Assembly (NCBI GenBank): GCA_030524225.1
Contig: JAUNGV010000010.1
Span: forward strand, 1-62,614
Reading direction: 5' to 3'
DNA from: Eubacteriales bacterium
GTDB taxonomy: Bacteria > Bacillota > Clostridia > Lachnospirales > Lachnospiraceae
Length of the DNA: 62,614 bases
Position 1 is the first letter of the stretch. Every line of letters begins with the position of its first letter. Positions 1 to 8,792 of the stretch are shown here, in pieces. The position numbers were made by a program, and so were the translations under genes. The notes beneath the pieces are model-generated. The model was given only the letters and a program-made list of their open reading frames with translations, was not told the origin of the DNA and ran no database searches.

Positions 1-57
1 GCTGCTTTGTATTCTTCTCTGCAGGCTTTGTTTCTCTGGCGTCCATAGCGTCCTCCC

Positions 58-86
58 CCGCCGCATTTGTCTCCGGCGGTTTTCTT
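58..86 (+). terminator. Rho-independent terminator of an upstream gene
   Basis: CCGCCG (58-63) pairs with CGGCGG (74-79) and is followed by a T-rich run (80-89). It would end a plus-strand transcript that starts before the window. Bases 87-169 hold nothing else that I can identify. Confidence 0.55.
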
Positions 87-169
87 TTCTATCCAAGCGT
101 CAAATATCCACGCTCACCAGAATACGGAAGGAATTCGTTTAAATCGTGATAAAGATGTGAAAAAAATGT

Positions 170-212
170 GAAAAAAAGAACGGCTTTGAATGTGATTCCA
201 CATCAAAACCGC
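170..212 (-). terminator. Terminator after galK
   Basis: On the minus strand a 14-bp, slightly imperfect stem (about 199-212 with 181-194) is followed by a run of seven T (plus-strand A run near 170-177). It lies about 175 bases past the galK stop and probably ends the lacZ-galK transcript. Confidence 0.6.
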
Positions 213-386
213 CCTTTTCTGCGTTTTCCTCTGTTTCTATTGTTCTGTTTCCTTGCTCTGTCTCTTTCTTCTATTTCCGAACTGTTCCTATTCCAATTGC
301 GTTCTGCCGCGCTGCGCTATGTATTCTCACGACAGGCACTCGCGGAACGAACGTCCGACACAGCCTGACCGCCTCTGTCCGGCCGC

Positions 387-1628
387 CTATTCCACATGCA
401 CCGCGCCTGTCTGCCGGATGTTCATCGGATGTACGTTTTCCTCTCCGACGAGACGTCCGATGTACGCTTTGTACTCCTCCACGCGTTCCTTCGGCACCGC
501 CGCCATGATCACGCCGGCAAAGCCGCCCCCGTGTATCCGGCACGCGCCGTCTCCGATTTCCTTCAGGAACATCTCTGTGAGCGCCAGCGCCATGCAGATA
601 CTCTGCTCCTCATGCGCCGTCGCCACATGGCAGTTCTGCAGCCACTTCCATGAGGAATTGCCGGACGCGGTCAGAACCGCGAGAATCGCATCCTTGTCGC
701 CCGCTGCGATCGCCGCGTCAATCTCCTCCACTCTCTCGTTCTCCGTGTAGAAATGAAGCGCCCGCAGGATGGCCCTGTCGTTTCCGAGCTTCTTGCGGAT
801 CTCCGGGAGCTTCTCCATCAGAGCCGCCTTGCTGCTCTCGCACAGCAAAGAGACACCCAGCTCCGCGGCCACCGCCTTCATTTCGTTCGGAATTGAGGAG
901 TACTCCGCACTCAGATCCGCATGTCCCTTGCCGGTGTTGACGATCACCAGCTCATATCCATAGTCGGAGAAGGAAAACGCTCGCTTCTCGCACTTCACCC
1001 CGTCGGAGAAATCGAGCAGAATCGCTCCGCCCGCCGCGCACGCCATCTGATCCATCAGCCCCGACGCCTTATTCCAGAAATGATTCTCCGCGTACTGACC
1101 GATCCGGGCATACTCCGCGTAGGTCATCCGGTTCTCGTTGTAAAAGTAATTCAGAATTGCACAGACAAGCATTTCAAAGGATGCAGAAGAACTCACGCCC
1201 GCAGAGGGAATCACCTCCGTCGAGACATACGCGTCGAACCCGCCGACCCGATAGCCCATCGACTGCACCGCCTCCGCCATGCCCGCGACAAGAGAGACGC
1301 TCCCCTGCTCCTTCGGCGCATCCGCGAGATTCTTCAAATCCACGACGATCGGCTTGCTGTATCCCTCGCTGATAATCGTGATCACCCCCGTCGTATTGGA
1401 GGCTGCCGCCCCGATCGTATCCATATCGATACTGGCCGCAAGAATCTTGCCGCCGTTGTGATCCGTGTGATTGCCCACGATCTCCGTACGCCCCGGCGCG
1501 GTGAAAAATTCCGCGTCGTCTCTGTGGAACAGACTCTCAAACTTCTCCGCCAGCTTCTCGTAGCGCGCGCCGCTGACATCAAATTCCCCGTAAATTTTCT
1601 CCAATACTTCTCTTCCCGGTATTTTCAT
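387..1628 (-). CDS. galK: Galactokinase
   Basis: Phosphorylates galactose to galactose-1-phosphate with ATP, the first Leloir step, in the cytoplasm. The 413-residue product has the galactokinase signature GRTEIVGNHTDHNGG near the N-terminus and the GHMP-kinase ATP loop VIPSAGVSSSASFE, with a C-terminal glycine-rich GHMP motif IHGGGFAGVI. The reading frame stays open further upstream to 1883, but GGAGG placed six bases before the ATG at 1628 fixes the start. It follows lacZ on the same strand, so the pair handles lactose-derived galactose. galT and galE are not in the window. The leader holds a copy of the family B hairpin repeat ending at the ribosome site. Confidence 0.95.
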   Translation of the reverse strand: MKIPGREVLEKIYGEFDVSGARYEKLAEKFESLFHRDDAEFFTAPGRTEIVGNHTDHNGGKILAASIDMDTIGAAASNTTGVITIISEGYSKPIVVDLKNLADAPKEQGSVSLVAGMAEAVQSMGYRVGGFDAYVSTEVIPSAGVSSSASFEMLVCAILNYFYNENRMTYAEYARIGQYAENHFWNKASGLMDQMACAAGGAILLDFSDGVKCEKRAFSFSDYGYELVIVNTGKGHADLSAEYSSIPNEMKAVAAELGVSLLCESSKAALMEKLPEIRKKLGNDRAILRALHFYTENERVEEIDAAIAAGDKDAILAVLTASGNSSWKWLQNCHVATAHEEQSICMALALTEMFLKEIGDGACRIHGGGFAGVIMAAVPKERVEEYKAYIGRLVGEENVHPMNIRQTGAVHVE

Positions 1629-1836
1629 TTTTTCCTCCATGCCGGAGCGTTCTTTGCTCAGGCCGCGCCGGAAAATCCACGAAGGTGGTTTTCCGGCTGC
1701 GATGCGGCAGTTTTGTGCGCTCCTCCGCAAAACTGCCAGACTGCACATATGCCATCGGGCATATGCGCGGTCTTTTCCTCCATGCCGCAGCTTGTCTGCG
1801 GCTCTGCAAACTTCAAAATTTGACTGTTCCTCAGGC
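1629..1836 (-). repeat. Family B structured repeat, galK leader
   Basis: The lacZ-galK gap is packed with hairpins. Read on the minus strand: GCATATGCC/GGCATATG; then stem GGCAGTTTTG/CAAAACTGCC with a loop containing CGGAGGAGCG; then GCCGGAAAA/TTTTCCGGC; then AACGCTCCGGCATGGAGG directly before the galK start. Compared with the 7.5 and 52.4 kb copies the stems are different, but the loop GGAGCG, the terminal CGCTCCGG and the Shine-Dalgarno position are kept. A second CGGCATGGAGGAAAA near 1785-1800 suggests two tandem or nested copies. Confidence 0.65.
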
Positions 1837-4800
1837 TCAGATCCCCCGGAACGCGAAGGTGAAGCGCATCGGCTCCGACGCATCGACGAGATACTCCGGC
1901 AGCGTCAGCGCGCCCCACGAATCGTCGCCGCCCACGCCCATCTGTGCCAGCGACAGACGCACCACCGTGTAGTGCACCTTCGGCAGTTCAAACGGATGCA
2001 TCGCGTTTTCGATTTCATGCGGCGTATACGGCAGCGCCGAGAAGTTCATCCCCTCTCCGCTCTGCGCCGCAAAGAGAAGCCCTCTGCCCCGTGCGTCCGT
2101 CACCTTCGCCATACGCACGCCCGCCTTGTTGCCGCACTCCTGCGGCATCAGGTATTTCGCCATCTGCTCCCCGGCCGTGCCCGTCCACAGTCCCAGCTTC
2201 GCTCCCGGCATCCGGTCCGCGTAGCAGTCGTCCGGTCCGTAGCCGTACCATGTCAGACGGTCGTAGTCCGCGCTCATCTTGAGCATCACGCCGAATTCCG
2301 GCATATCGCCCAGCTCCTTCACCGGATCATAGGAAAGCGTCGTCTCCACCGTTCCGTCTCCCCAGACGCGGTAGGAAAGCGCGCACTGCGCCGCCGGTTT
2401 CGTCGGCAGGAAATAGGTATAGGTGATTGTGACCGTCTCCGGCTGCCCGTCCGGCCCGTTTTCCACGTTCACCGTGGGTTCCACGCCTCTGTGATATCCC
2501 GCGTACTCCGGCACCGCCTGCTGCTTGTAGGTGGAGTACAGACTCGCAATCTTCCACTGCGCGTACCGTCCCGGCATATTATTGCCCAGATCGTTGTCGG
2601 TGGGAGCGCGCCAGAAATTCGGTTTCGGCATCGCCGCCAGCATTTCCACTCCGCCGTATCGGTAGGAGTTCATTCCGCCGTAGAGAATCGAGAAAAGAGC
2701 CTCGAAATTTTCTCCCCGCACGCCGATATTGAAATCGCCCCGCACCACGCTCAGCTTCTGCGGCCGTGCGATCCGCAGCCCGCTTCCGTACACCGGACGT
2801 CCCGTCAGGACTGTGCCTGCCGCCTCCGTCTGCTCCCGCACCACAAACGAAGCCTCTCCGAACGCGACTTCGTGGCCGCGGGACGCGTAGCAGCGCTCCT
2901 CTTTTAACAGGAAGCTGAGACGGATCACATACTCTCCCGCTGCCGCGCCGCCCTGCCGCGCAAGCCTCTCTCTCCACGCTTCCAGCCCCAGCGAAACCTG
3001 CTCCCTGCTCTGGGCAGGAACCGAAATTTCCAGATGCCCGCGGTAGATCTCCGCTCCTTCGCGCAGCACTGTCACAAGGGCTTCAAACCGGCTCGTGTCC
3101 GTGAAAAGATACCGGTTGAAGATCTGCGCCGTTCCCGCCTGCGGATCAATCTGCACGTCGATTCCTCTGTAATTGTATCTGACCGCCTGCATCTTGGGCG
3201 ACGGACTTCTGTCTCCGCCGTAAACGATCCCGTTTCCGCTGAAATTATAATCCGTCGGACGGTCGTCGAAATCCCCGCCGTACGCCTGGAATTCCTCGCC
3301 GTAGCGATCCTTTTTGGCAATGCTCTGGTCGATATAATCCCAGATGAATCCGCCCTGATACAGCGGCTCCTCATAGGCGTATTCCGTGTAGAGCTGCATG
3401 CCTCCGTTGGAGTTGCCCATCGCATGTGTGTACTCGCACTCGATCATCGGCTTCTCCCTGTGTTCCTTCAGGAAAGCCCTGAGCTCTCCCGCCTTCATGT
3501 ACATTCGGCTCTCAATATCCGTCGTCTCCGGATAACGCCCGTCGTTGGCGACGCCCTCGTAATGCACCGGCCGCGTCGGATCCGCTTCGTGGAAAAAGCG
3601 CGTCATCTCCAGAATGTCCCGACCTCCGAACGACTCGTTTCCGCAGGACCAGATCAGAATCGACGGATGGTTGCGGTCGCGCATGAAACCGGAGCGCGCT
3701 CTGTCCACCACCAGTTCTCTCCACGCCTCATGATCCCCCGGCAGCACATACTCATACGGCCTGCTGCCCTGCAGATAAGCGCCCCATGTCCCGTGGGTCT
3801 CGAGATTCATCTCCGCGATCAGGTAAATGCCGTACCGGTCGCACAGCGAATAGAAAGCGCTGCTGTTCGGGTAATGGCTCGTGCGCACCGCGTTGATGTT
3901 GTTCTGCTTCATCGTGACGAGATCCCTGACCATATCCTCTTCCGACAGAGCCCGTCCCGCATATGTGCCGAATTCATGACGATCCACGCCGTGGAAGACA
4001 ATGCGCTGTCCGTTCAGGCGCATCACATGATCCTCTCCGATCTCAAACGTCCGGAAACCGACGTACTGCACTGCCGTCTCCTGCAGCGCGCCGCTCTCAC
4101 CGATCGTCTCCATGACAAGCAGATAGAGATTCGGTTCCTCCGCGCTCCACAGCGCCGGACTCTCCACCGCAAAGGTCTCGCGGTTCTCCCCGGACTGCAG
4201 CACCCTCTCCTGCCTGAAAACAAGCGCTCTCTCATCAAAAAGAGGCCTCGTATCCCGCACCATCGTCAGGTCGCCCAGTTCATACAGAGAGTATGCGATC
4301 CTTCCCGCCGCGTCCGCCTTTATTTTAATCTCAAGCTGCGCCCGGTCAAACCGATCCGCCCCGGCTCCTGCACCTTCCACTTTCTCCGCATCCTGCCCCT
4401 GTACCCCGCCGCTCTGCGGAAAATTCGTGCGAACCTCCAGATCCGCGATGTGAACCGCCGGACGCGCTTTCAGCCAGACGCTGCGGAAAATTCCCGAGAA
4501 GCGGAAGAAATCCTGATCCTCGCACCAGCTGCCCGCCGTCCATTTATAGACCTGTGCGGCGAGCTTGTTCTCCCCTTCCCGCACATACGGCGTCAGATCA
4601 AACGACGCCGGTGTGAACGAATCCTCGCTGTATCCCACGTACGCCCCGTTGCACCAGAGCGCAAGACCGCTCTCCGCCCCGTCGAACGTCACCGTCAGTC
4701 CGTCCCGCCCGAATCCCTCCGGAACGGTAAAATATTTCACATAGCTGGCCGTCGGATTAAACCGCTCCGGAATCTGCCCCGGCTCAATCTCCTCATGGCC

Positions 4801-5106
4801 GTCCCATGGATACTCCACGTTCGCGTACTGCGGCCGGTCATATCCCTCCATCTGAATATGCGCCGGCACGCGAATATCCTCCCACGCGCCGCAGTCATAG
4901 TCGTCACGCATGAAATCCTTCGGCGCCTCCGCGATATTGCGCGCATAGGAGAACTTCCAGAGGCCGTCGAGCGAAATCACGAAACTGCTCTCCCCTCTCT
5001 CCGCCTCCTCCCGCGACGCATAATACGCGTGATCCGAGTGCGCCTCCATGCGATTCTGCGCAAAGAATTCCGGTTCCCTGATTCTTCCATAGTCAAATTC
5101 TGCCAT
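1837..5106 (-). CDS. lacZ: Beta-galactosidase, GH2 family (LacZ type)
   Basis: Hydrolyses lactose to glucose and galactose. The 1089-residue length is that of full LacZ with all five domains. The order is a sugar-binding jelly roll with the start of domain 1 near residue 40, a TIM barrel with VFHGVDRHEFG near 370, the acid/base Glu491 in WSCGNES, the nucleophile Glu558 in IECEYTHAMGNSNGG, and the C-terminal beta-gal small-chain domain after residue 760. AGGAGGGGTT precedes the ATG. No signal peptide, so it is cytoplasmic and needs an uptake system that is not in the window. It is followed by galK and preceded by an AraC regulator; an 11-bp palindrome lies in its upstream region. Confidence 0.95.
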   Translation of the reverse strand: MAEFDYGRIREPEFFAQNRMEAHSDHAYYASREEAERGESSFVISLDGLWKFSYARNIAEAPKDFMRDDYDCGAWEDIRVPAHIQMEGYDRPQYANVEYPWDGHEEIEPGQIPERFNPTASYVKYFTVPEGFGRDGLTVTFDGAESGLALWCNGAYVGYSEDSFTPASFDLTPYVREGENKLAAQVYKWTAGSWCEDQDFFRFSGIFRSVWLKARPAVHIADLEVRTNFPQSGGVQGQDAEKVEGAGAGADRFDRAQLEIKIKADAAGRIAYSLYELGDLTMVRDTRPLFDERALVFRQERVLQSGENRETFAVESPALWSAEEPNLYLLVMETIGESGALQETAVQYVGFRTFEIGEDHVMRLNGQRIVFHGVDRHEFGTYAGRALSEEDMVRDLVTMKQNNINAVRTSHYPNSSAFYSLCDRYGIYLIAEMNLETHGTWGAYLQGSRPYEYVLPGDHEAWRELVVDRARSGFMRDRNHPSILIWSCGNESFGGRDILEMTRFFHEADPTRPVHYEGVANDGRYPETTDIESRMYMKAGELRAFLKEHREKPMIECEYTHAMGNSNGGMQLYTEYAYEEPLYQGGFIWDYIDQSIAKKDRYGEEFQAYGGDFDDRPTDYNFSGNGIVYGGDRSPSPKMQAVRYNYRGIDVQIDPQAGTAQIFNRYLFTDTSRFEALVTVLREGAEIYRGHLEISVPAQSREQVSLGLEAWRERLARQGGAAAGEYVIRLSFLLKEERCYASRGHEVAFGEASFVVREQTEAAGTVLTGRPVYGSGLRIARPQKLSVVRGDFNIGVRGENFEALFSILYGGMNSYRYGGVEMLAAMPKPNFWRAPTDNDLGNNMPGRYAQWKIASLYSTYKQQAVPEYAGYHRGVEPTVNVENGPDGQPETVTITYTYFLPTKPAAQCALSYRVWGDGTVETTLSYDPVKELGDMPEFGVMLKMSADYDRLTWYGYGPDDCYADRMPGAKLGLWTGTAGEQMAKYLMPQECGNKAGVRMAKVTDARGRGLLFAAQSGEGMNFSALPYTPHEIENAMHPFELPKVHYTVVRLSLAQMGVGGDDSWGALTLPEYLVDASEPMRFTFAFRGI

Positions 5107-5182
5107 AACCCCTCCTGTATTCTCTAAAATGTCATATCCCCCGCAAAGTCACGCATTTCCCGAGGCAGCTCGGCTGCTTCGT

Positions 5183-5211
5183 ACAGACTTTGTGTATCTT
5201 ACAAAGTCTGT
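5183..5211. promoter_or_regulatory. Palindrome upstream of lacZ, possible operator
   Basis: ACAGACTTTGT (5183-5193) and its exact inverse (5201-5211) are separated by seven bases. On the minus strand it directly follows TGGTATAAA, a plausible -10, so a bound protein would cover the start point of lacZ transcription. There is no T run, so a terminator is unlikely. Confidence 0.5.
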
Positions 5212-5299
5212 TTATACCATACTCTCCCCTCTGATAGTATCGCGCATCGCTCGCCAAAGTATTGCATTTTGAACCTGTTTGGCCGCCGCGCGCTCCCCG

Positions 5300-6235
5300 C
5301 TATCCCTTGTTTCTGGTCTTGTACTGTTTCGGCGTGATTCCCTTTAATTTCCGGAACGTCTTAATCAGGTGCGAACTGTCCGCAAACCCTGTTTCCTGAC
5401 TGATATAGCTTAAATCACAGTCGGTGAAAAGCAGCAGATCCTCCGCCTTGCAGATCCGGATCAGCTCGATATACTCTTTGCAGGACCGTCCGTAGAGACT
5501 GTGAAAGCTCTTGGCAAAATACGAATAGCTCATGCTGCACTTGGCCGCCAGCTGCTCCACCTTCAGATCCTCCCCCGCATGATCGTCAATATAGGCTGTG
5601 ATATTGTGAATGGAAACGCCCTCCGTGTCCGCCGCCATCGCGCTGTCGAGGTTGTATCCCTCCCGTCGCCAGACCCGCAGCACTCCTACGAGAATACTGC
5701 TGATGGAGCTCTGCACCAGAATGTCGTATCCGTACTCTTTGCGCTCCAGCTCTTCGCGGATCCTGCGCATCGTCTCCGCAATCTCCATCCCCCGGATCTT
5801 GGCCTCTTCCAGCAGCATGGGCGCTTTCTGGGCGTTGCGGGCGCTGCGCAGAATGACGCCGAGCTTCGGCGCATAAGTATTGCCTGAATGCAGTTTATTA
5901 ACATCAAATTTGAGCACTTCATAAAGCGCCGGTTCTCTGCCCACCGCATACATCGCGTGCACGGTTTCCGGGAAAACCATGTAAAAATCACCGGCATGCA
6001 GGATGGCCGTCTCCCCGTCGCTCTCGACCTGAATACTGCCCCGTATCATGCACATGATTTCCATATAATAATGCCAGTGCGGCCGCACCGGCAGCGGAAA
6101 AATTTCCGTATCGAACAGCATCGCCTCCTGCGGCTTGTTCAGCACATCTGATATTTCCACCAGACGCTTCCCGCTCAGCGCTTCCTGCTCATCCCCTGCA
6201 CCGACCGGCGCTCTGTCCCTGCTTTCTGCCTTCAT
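5300..6235 (-). CDS. AraC/XylS family transcriptional regulator
   Basis: Likely sugar-responsive activator of lacZ-galK. The N-terminal part carries a cupin sensor domain (GDFYMVFPETVHAMYA, with HWHYYMEIMC before it). The last 100 residues are the double helix-turn-helix typical of AraC proteins, ending in GFADSSHLIKTFRKLKGITP. The frame can begin at a TTG at 6280; I prefer the ATG at 6235 (311 residues), although the ribosome site is weak for both. Same strand as lacZ with 193 bases between. The inducer is not evident; galactosides are an inference from position. Confidence 0.85.
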   Translation of the reverse strand: MKAESRDRAPVGAGDEQEALSGKRLVEISDVLNKPQEAMLFDTEIFPLPVRPHWHYYMEIMCMIRGSIQVESDGETAILHAGDFYMVFPETVHAMYAVGREPALYEVLKFDVNKLHSGNTYAPKLGVILRSARNAQKAPMLLEEAKIRGMEIAETMRRIREELERKEYGYDILVQSSISSILVGVLRVWRREGYNLDSAMAADTEGVSIHNITAYIDDHAGEDLKVEQLAAKCSMSYSYFAKSFHSLYGRSCKEYIELIRICKAEDLLLFTDCDLSYISQETGFADSSHLIKTFRKLKGITPKQYKTRNKG

Positions 6236-6368
6236 CCCTTTACTGCTTCCGTTCCCTTTTGTATCAGTATTTACTGTCAAATCTGTCTTAACACAATCTT
6301 AACACACCGCGCGGATTCTGTGCAGAGCCCGCCGGAATTTATCCGCCATTTTATGAACGATTGGCAGA

Positions 6369-6415
6369 CACAAACCGGACATTTGCGTCGCCCCGTCGCG
6401 AGGCTCGCTCCGTTC
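6369..6415 (+). repeat. Remnant of a family B repeat
   Basis: Matches the core of the 7.5 kb element in the opposite orientation: TTGGCAGAC, a partly decayed palindrome, then TTTGCGTCGCCCCGTCGCG and GCTCCG. No start codon follows it, and the stem arms no longer pair well. It fills much of the 6236-6452 gap; the remainder shows nothing recognisable. Confidence 0.5.
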
Positions 6416-6452
6416 CCGGTTCCGCCCTGCCCGCAGACTGCTGCACTCCGAT

Positions 6453-7541
6453 TCAGAACGCAATCCCCAGCGCCCGCACCGCGAGGCCTCCCAGTACCCC
6501 CAGCACATAGAGCAGGACCGTAATGCCGACGTTCTCTTTCCAGTCCGGATTCACCCGGAACAGGACGAGCAGGCCCACGCCCGCATTGACCAGAAGCCCT
6601 GCAATCAGCTGACTTGCTCCGAAAATACCGTTTAAATAGAGCTGGGTAATCAGCACCGACGACGCGCAGTTCGGAATCAGACCGAGCAGGCTCGCAACCG
6701 CCTCCCCGTATACCGCTCTGTCGCCGAACCAGTGCATCATATTCTCCTCGCCGATAAAATGAAACGCGGCGTTCAGCAGGAATGTAATCAGCAGAATAAA
6801 CAGGAAAATATTCACCGTGTGCTTCAGGGCGGACTTCACAATACTGCCGTCCTCGCAGTGGCAGTGCTCATGTTCGCAGAGACGGCCGATCTGATATTCT
6901 TCCTCATCCTCGCTCATCGCCGGAGCTGCCGCGTGCGTGTGACTGTGGGTGTGCGCGTGGCTGTGAGCGCCCGCATGACCGTGAATGTCCGCGTGGCTGT
7001 GCTCCGCCGCCGCATGGCTGTGCCCGTCCGCGTGGCTGTGACTGTGAACACCTGCCTGCGCCCCGGTGCCTTCCCGCCCGCTTTCATTGCCGGAGGAGAC
7101 GCCCGCCGCTCCCGCTCCGCCGCCGCGCCTTGCTCTGCCTCTCCAGCGATACGCCCGGTATACGGCATCCACCGCAAATCCCGCCACCATCGCGATCAGC
7201 ACCTTGAGACCCAGCACCTTGAGCAGCACCGGCAGCGCCGTTCTCTCCGAAATCATGATCGGCAGCATTTCATCCGAGGTCGAGAGGAAGACGGCAAAGA
7301 GGGTCCCCAGCGTAATCACCCGCCCCGCATAGAGGCTGGACGCCGCCGCCGAGAAGCCGCACTGCGGCACAATCCCGAGTATTCCGCCCCAGAGCGGTCC
7401 CCAGTGTCCCGCTCTCCTGATAAAATGCTTCGTTTTCTCTCCGGTGCGGCTCTCCAGATACTCCATCGCCAGATATGTCACAAAAAGAAATGGCAGCAGC
7501 TTGACTGAATCCATCAGGGAATCCAGAATTACATCTATCAT
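6453..7541 (-). CDS. Putative 10-TM heavy-metal/manganese exporter, ArsP_2-like
   Basis: Integral membrane protein of 362 residues with two homologous halves, each carrying a Pro-Cys motif in a membrane helix (GIVPQCGFS near 57-65 and GLIPNCASS near 285), a hallmark of the arsenic/metal permease group annotated as putative manganese transporter. Between the halves is a cytosolic His-rich stretch (about residues 165-203, many HSH/HAH repeats) followed by CEHEHCHCED, a likely metal-binding loop. The start is the ATG at 7541 with GGAGG five bases before it; the frame's earlier ATGs lie inside the upstream repeat. The substrate metal is unknown. Confidence 0.75.
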   Translation of the reverse strand: MIDVILDSLMDSVKLLPFLFVTYLAMEYLESRTGEKTKHFIRRAGHWGPLWGGILGIVPQCGFSAAASSLYAGRVITLGTLFAVFLSTSDEMLPIMISERTALPVLLKVLGLKVLIAMVAGFAVDAVYRAYRWRGRARRGGGAGAAGVSSGNESGREGTGAQAGVHSHSHADGHSHAAAEHSHADIHGHAGAHSHAHTHSHTHAAAPAMSEDEEEYQIGRLCEHEHCHCEDGSIVKSALKHTVNIFLFILLITFLLNAAFHFIGEENMMHWFGDRAVYGEAVASLLGLIPNCASSVLITQLYLNGIFGASQLIAGLLVNAGVGLLVLFRVNPDWKENVGITVLLYVLGVLGGLAVRALGIAF

Positions 7542-7545
7542 AAAA

Positions 7546-7640
7546 ACCTCCATTCCGGAGCGCTTTACGCGACGGGGCGACGCAAATTTCAAATTTGCGT
7601 CTGCCATCATCGAGATTTGTGACGCTCCGGCACAAATCTC
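7546..7640 (-). repeat. Family B structured repeat, permease leader
   Basis: Best-preserved copy. Minus strand: stem GAGATTTGTG/CACAAATCTC (7640-7612) with loop CCGGAGCGT, linker GATGATGGCA, perfect 11-bp palindrome GACGCAAATTT/AAATTTGCGTC (7601-7579), linker, then GCGCTCCGGAATGGAGG. The last bases are the ribosome site of the permease gene. The loop CCGGAGCG is the exact complement of CGCTCCGG, and CTCC can alternatively pair with GGAG. Confidence 0.75.
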
Positions 7641-7773
7641 TCCGTTTCAACGAGCTCAATCGCTCCTCTTTTACAGGAAATATCTCCAGTCTGTCTCAAA
7701 AAATCGCAGCAGCAGCGGCAGCCAAGACTCCCTCCGGAACATCACCGCGGGACGCCGTCTGCGCGATTCACAT

Positions 7774-7814
7774 AAAAATCCCGGAAGGTCTGCCGCTGCG
7801 GCTTCCTTCCGGGA
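7774..7814 (-). terminator. Terminator after the DUF5684 gene
   Basis: Minus-strand stem TCCCGGAAGG/CCTTCCGGGA (7814-7805 with 7788-7779) followed by TTTTTATG, 70 bases past the stop of the next upstream gene. Confidence 0.8.
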
Positions 7815-7883
7815 CGCAAACATTGTAACCAATGTATCATAAGTATTTCGCTGTAAACAAGTCCTTTTTTACAATCTGCGTCT

Positions 7884-8309
7884 CTACTGCGGCCCCTGAT
7901 AACGGGACGAATCAAAGCCGAGCACAATCGTGAAAATCGGATTGAAGAAAATCAGACCAATCGTAAAGAGCACGCCGTAACCGAACGCTTTCGCCGTCTT
8001 ATAGCAGAAGATCACGCCGATCACCATCGCCGCAAAGGCGAGCAGTCCGCCCAGCGCCGCCAGCACGCCTGTCCCGGCGCTCATCCATGCGCCAACCGCC
8101 GTCAGCGCCAGCATAACCCAGTACATCCATCCCTTCCACGCGATTTTGTAGGCCGTGTAAGTGTTATAGATCGGAATAATGGATTTCCATCCCGGCTCCC
8201 CCGCCTTGTTGAACACCTTCCAGTACCCGATGATGCAGAGAATCCAGTAAATCAGCGCCAGCACCACGAGCGCCGCCCCCAGTCCCAACAGCCATGCCGC
8301 CATACTCAT
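7884..8309 (-). CDS. Small membrane protein, DUF5684 family
   Basis: 141 residues with about four membrane helices. The stretch FNKAGEPGWKSIIPIYNTY is the diagnostic motif of DUF5684 proteins, which often sit next to signal peptidases. GGAGG precedes the ATG by eight bases. Single-gene unit: a strong terminator follows it and an inverted repeat terminator of the neighbour precedes it. Function unknown. Confidence 0.8.
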   Translation of the reverse strand: MSMAAWLLGLGAALVVLALIYWILCIIGYWKVFNKAGEPGWKSIIPIYNTYTAYKIAWKGWMYWVMLALTAVGAWMSAGTGVLAALGGLLAFAAMVIGVIFCYKTAKAFGYGVLFTIGLIFFNPIFTIVLGFDSSRYQGPQ

Positions 8310-8413
8310 TTTTACTTCCTCCTTCTGTGTTCCGCAGCCCTTCCCTGACGCCGCAGAATAAATGTCTTTATTGTCAGAGAATATCCTATCACGGTTCCGC
8401 CCCGTTCACAAGT

Positions 8414-8469
8414 GCAATGCAAAACCGCAGCCGTCGGAGGAATCTCCGTGGCTGCGGTTTTTGCATTGC
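8414..8469. terminator. Long stem terminator downstream of the lipoprotein gene
   Basis: GCAATGCAAAACCGCAGCC (8414-8432) pairs with its near-exact inverse ending at 8469; a second small hairpin (CGGAG/CTCCG) forms the tip. It lies between two minus-strand genes, just past the lipoprotein stop. Confidence 0.75.
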
Positions 8470-8531
8470 ATGTTATTACAGGGTTTCCGGCCGCGGTAAC
8501 CCACCGTCCGGACTCTTCCGATTTTCCCAGC

Positions 8532-8792
8532 TTACTCAGCTGCCGCCTCGGAGGTTGCCTCTGCAGCAGCTTCCTCGGTAGCTGCCTCATCAGCTCCTTC
8601 CTCAGTTGCAGCCTCGGAAGTCGCCTCGTCCGCCGCTTCAGAGGTCGCCTCATCTGCTGCTTCCTCAGCCGCTTCCGTGGTTGCCTCTACTGCAGTCTCG
8701 GTGGTCGTCTCCGTGCTGGAAGAGCCGCAGCCGAACAGGAATGCAGATGCCATGGTGCAAACAACTAACGCTTCAACGATTCTTTTCTTCAT
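8532..8792 (-). CDS. Small Ala/Glu/Thr-rich lipoprotein
   Basis: 86 residues. The N-terminus is a lipoprotein signal peptide ending in AFLFGC, where the cysteine would be acylated, so the mature protein is a membrane-anchored tail of about 65 residues built only from E, A, T, S and D in near-repeats such as EATSEAADEATSEAA. AGAGGAG lies ahead of the ATG at 8792; the frame's earlier ATG has no ribosome site. No fold is evident; it may be a spacer or an orphan surface lipoprotein. Confidence 0.65.
   Translation of the reverse strand: MKKRIVEALVVCTMASAFLFGCGSSSTETTTETAVEATTEAAEEAADEATSEAADEATSEAATEEGADEAATEEAAAEATSEAAAE

Noticed and set aside
3034-5127. 697-codon open frame on the plus strand opposite lacZ
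   Set aside because: Product is Arg/His/Pro-rich with no domain; it is an antisense shadow of a GC-rich gene.
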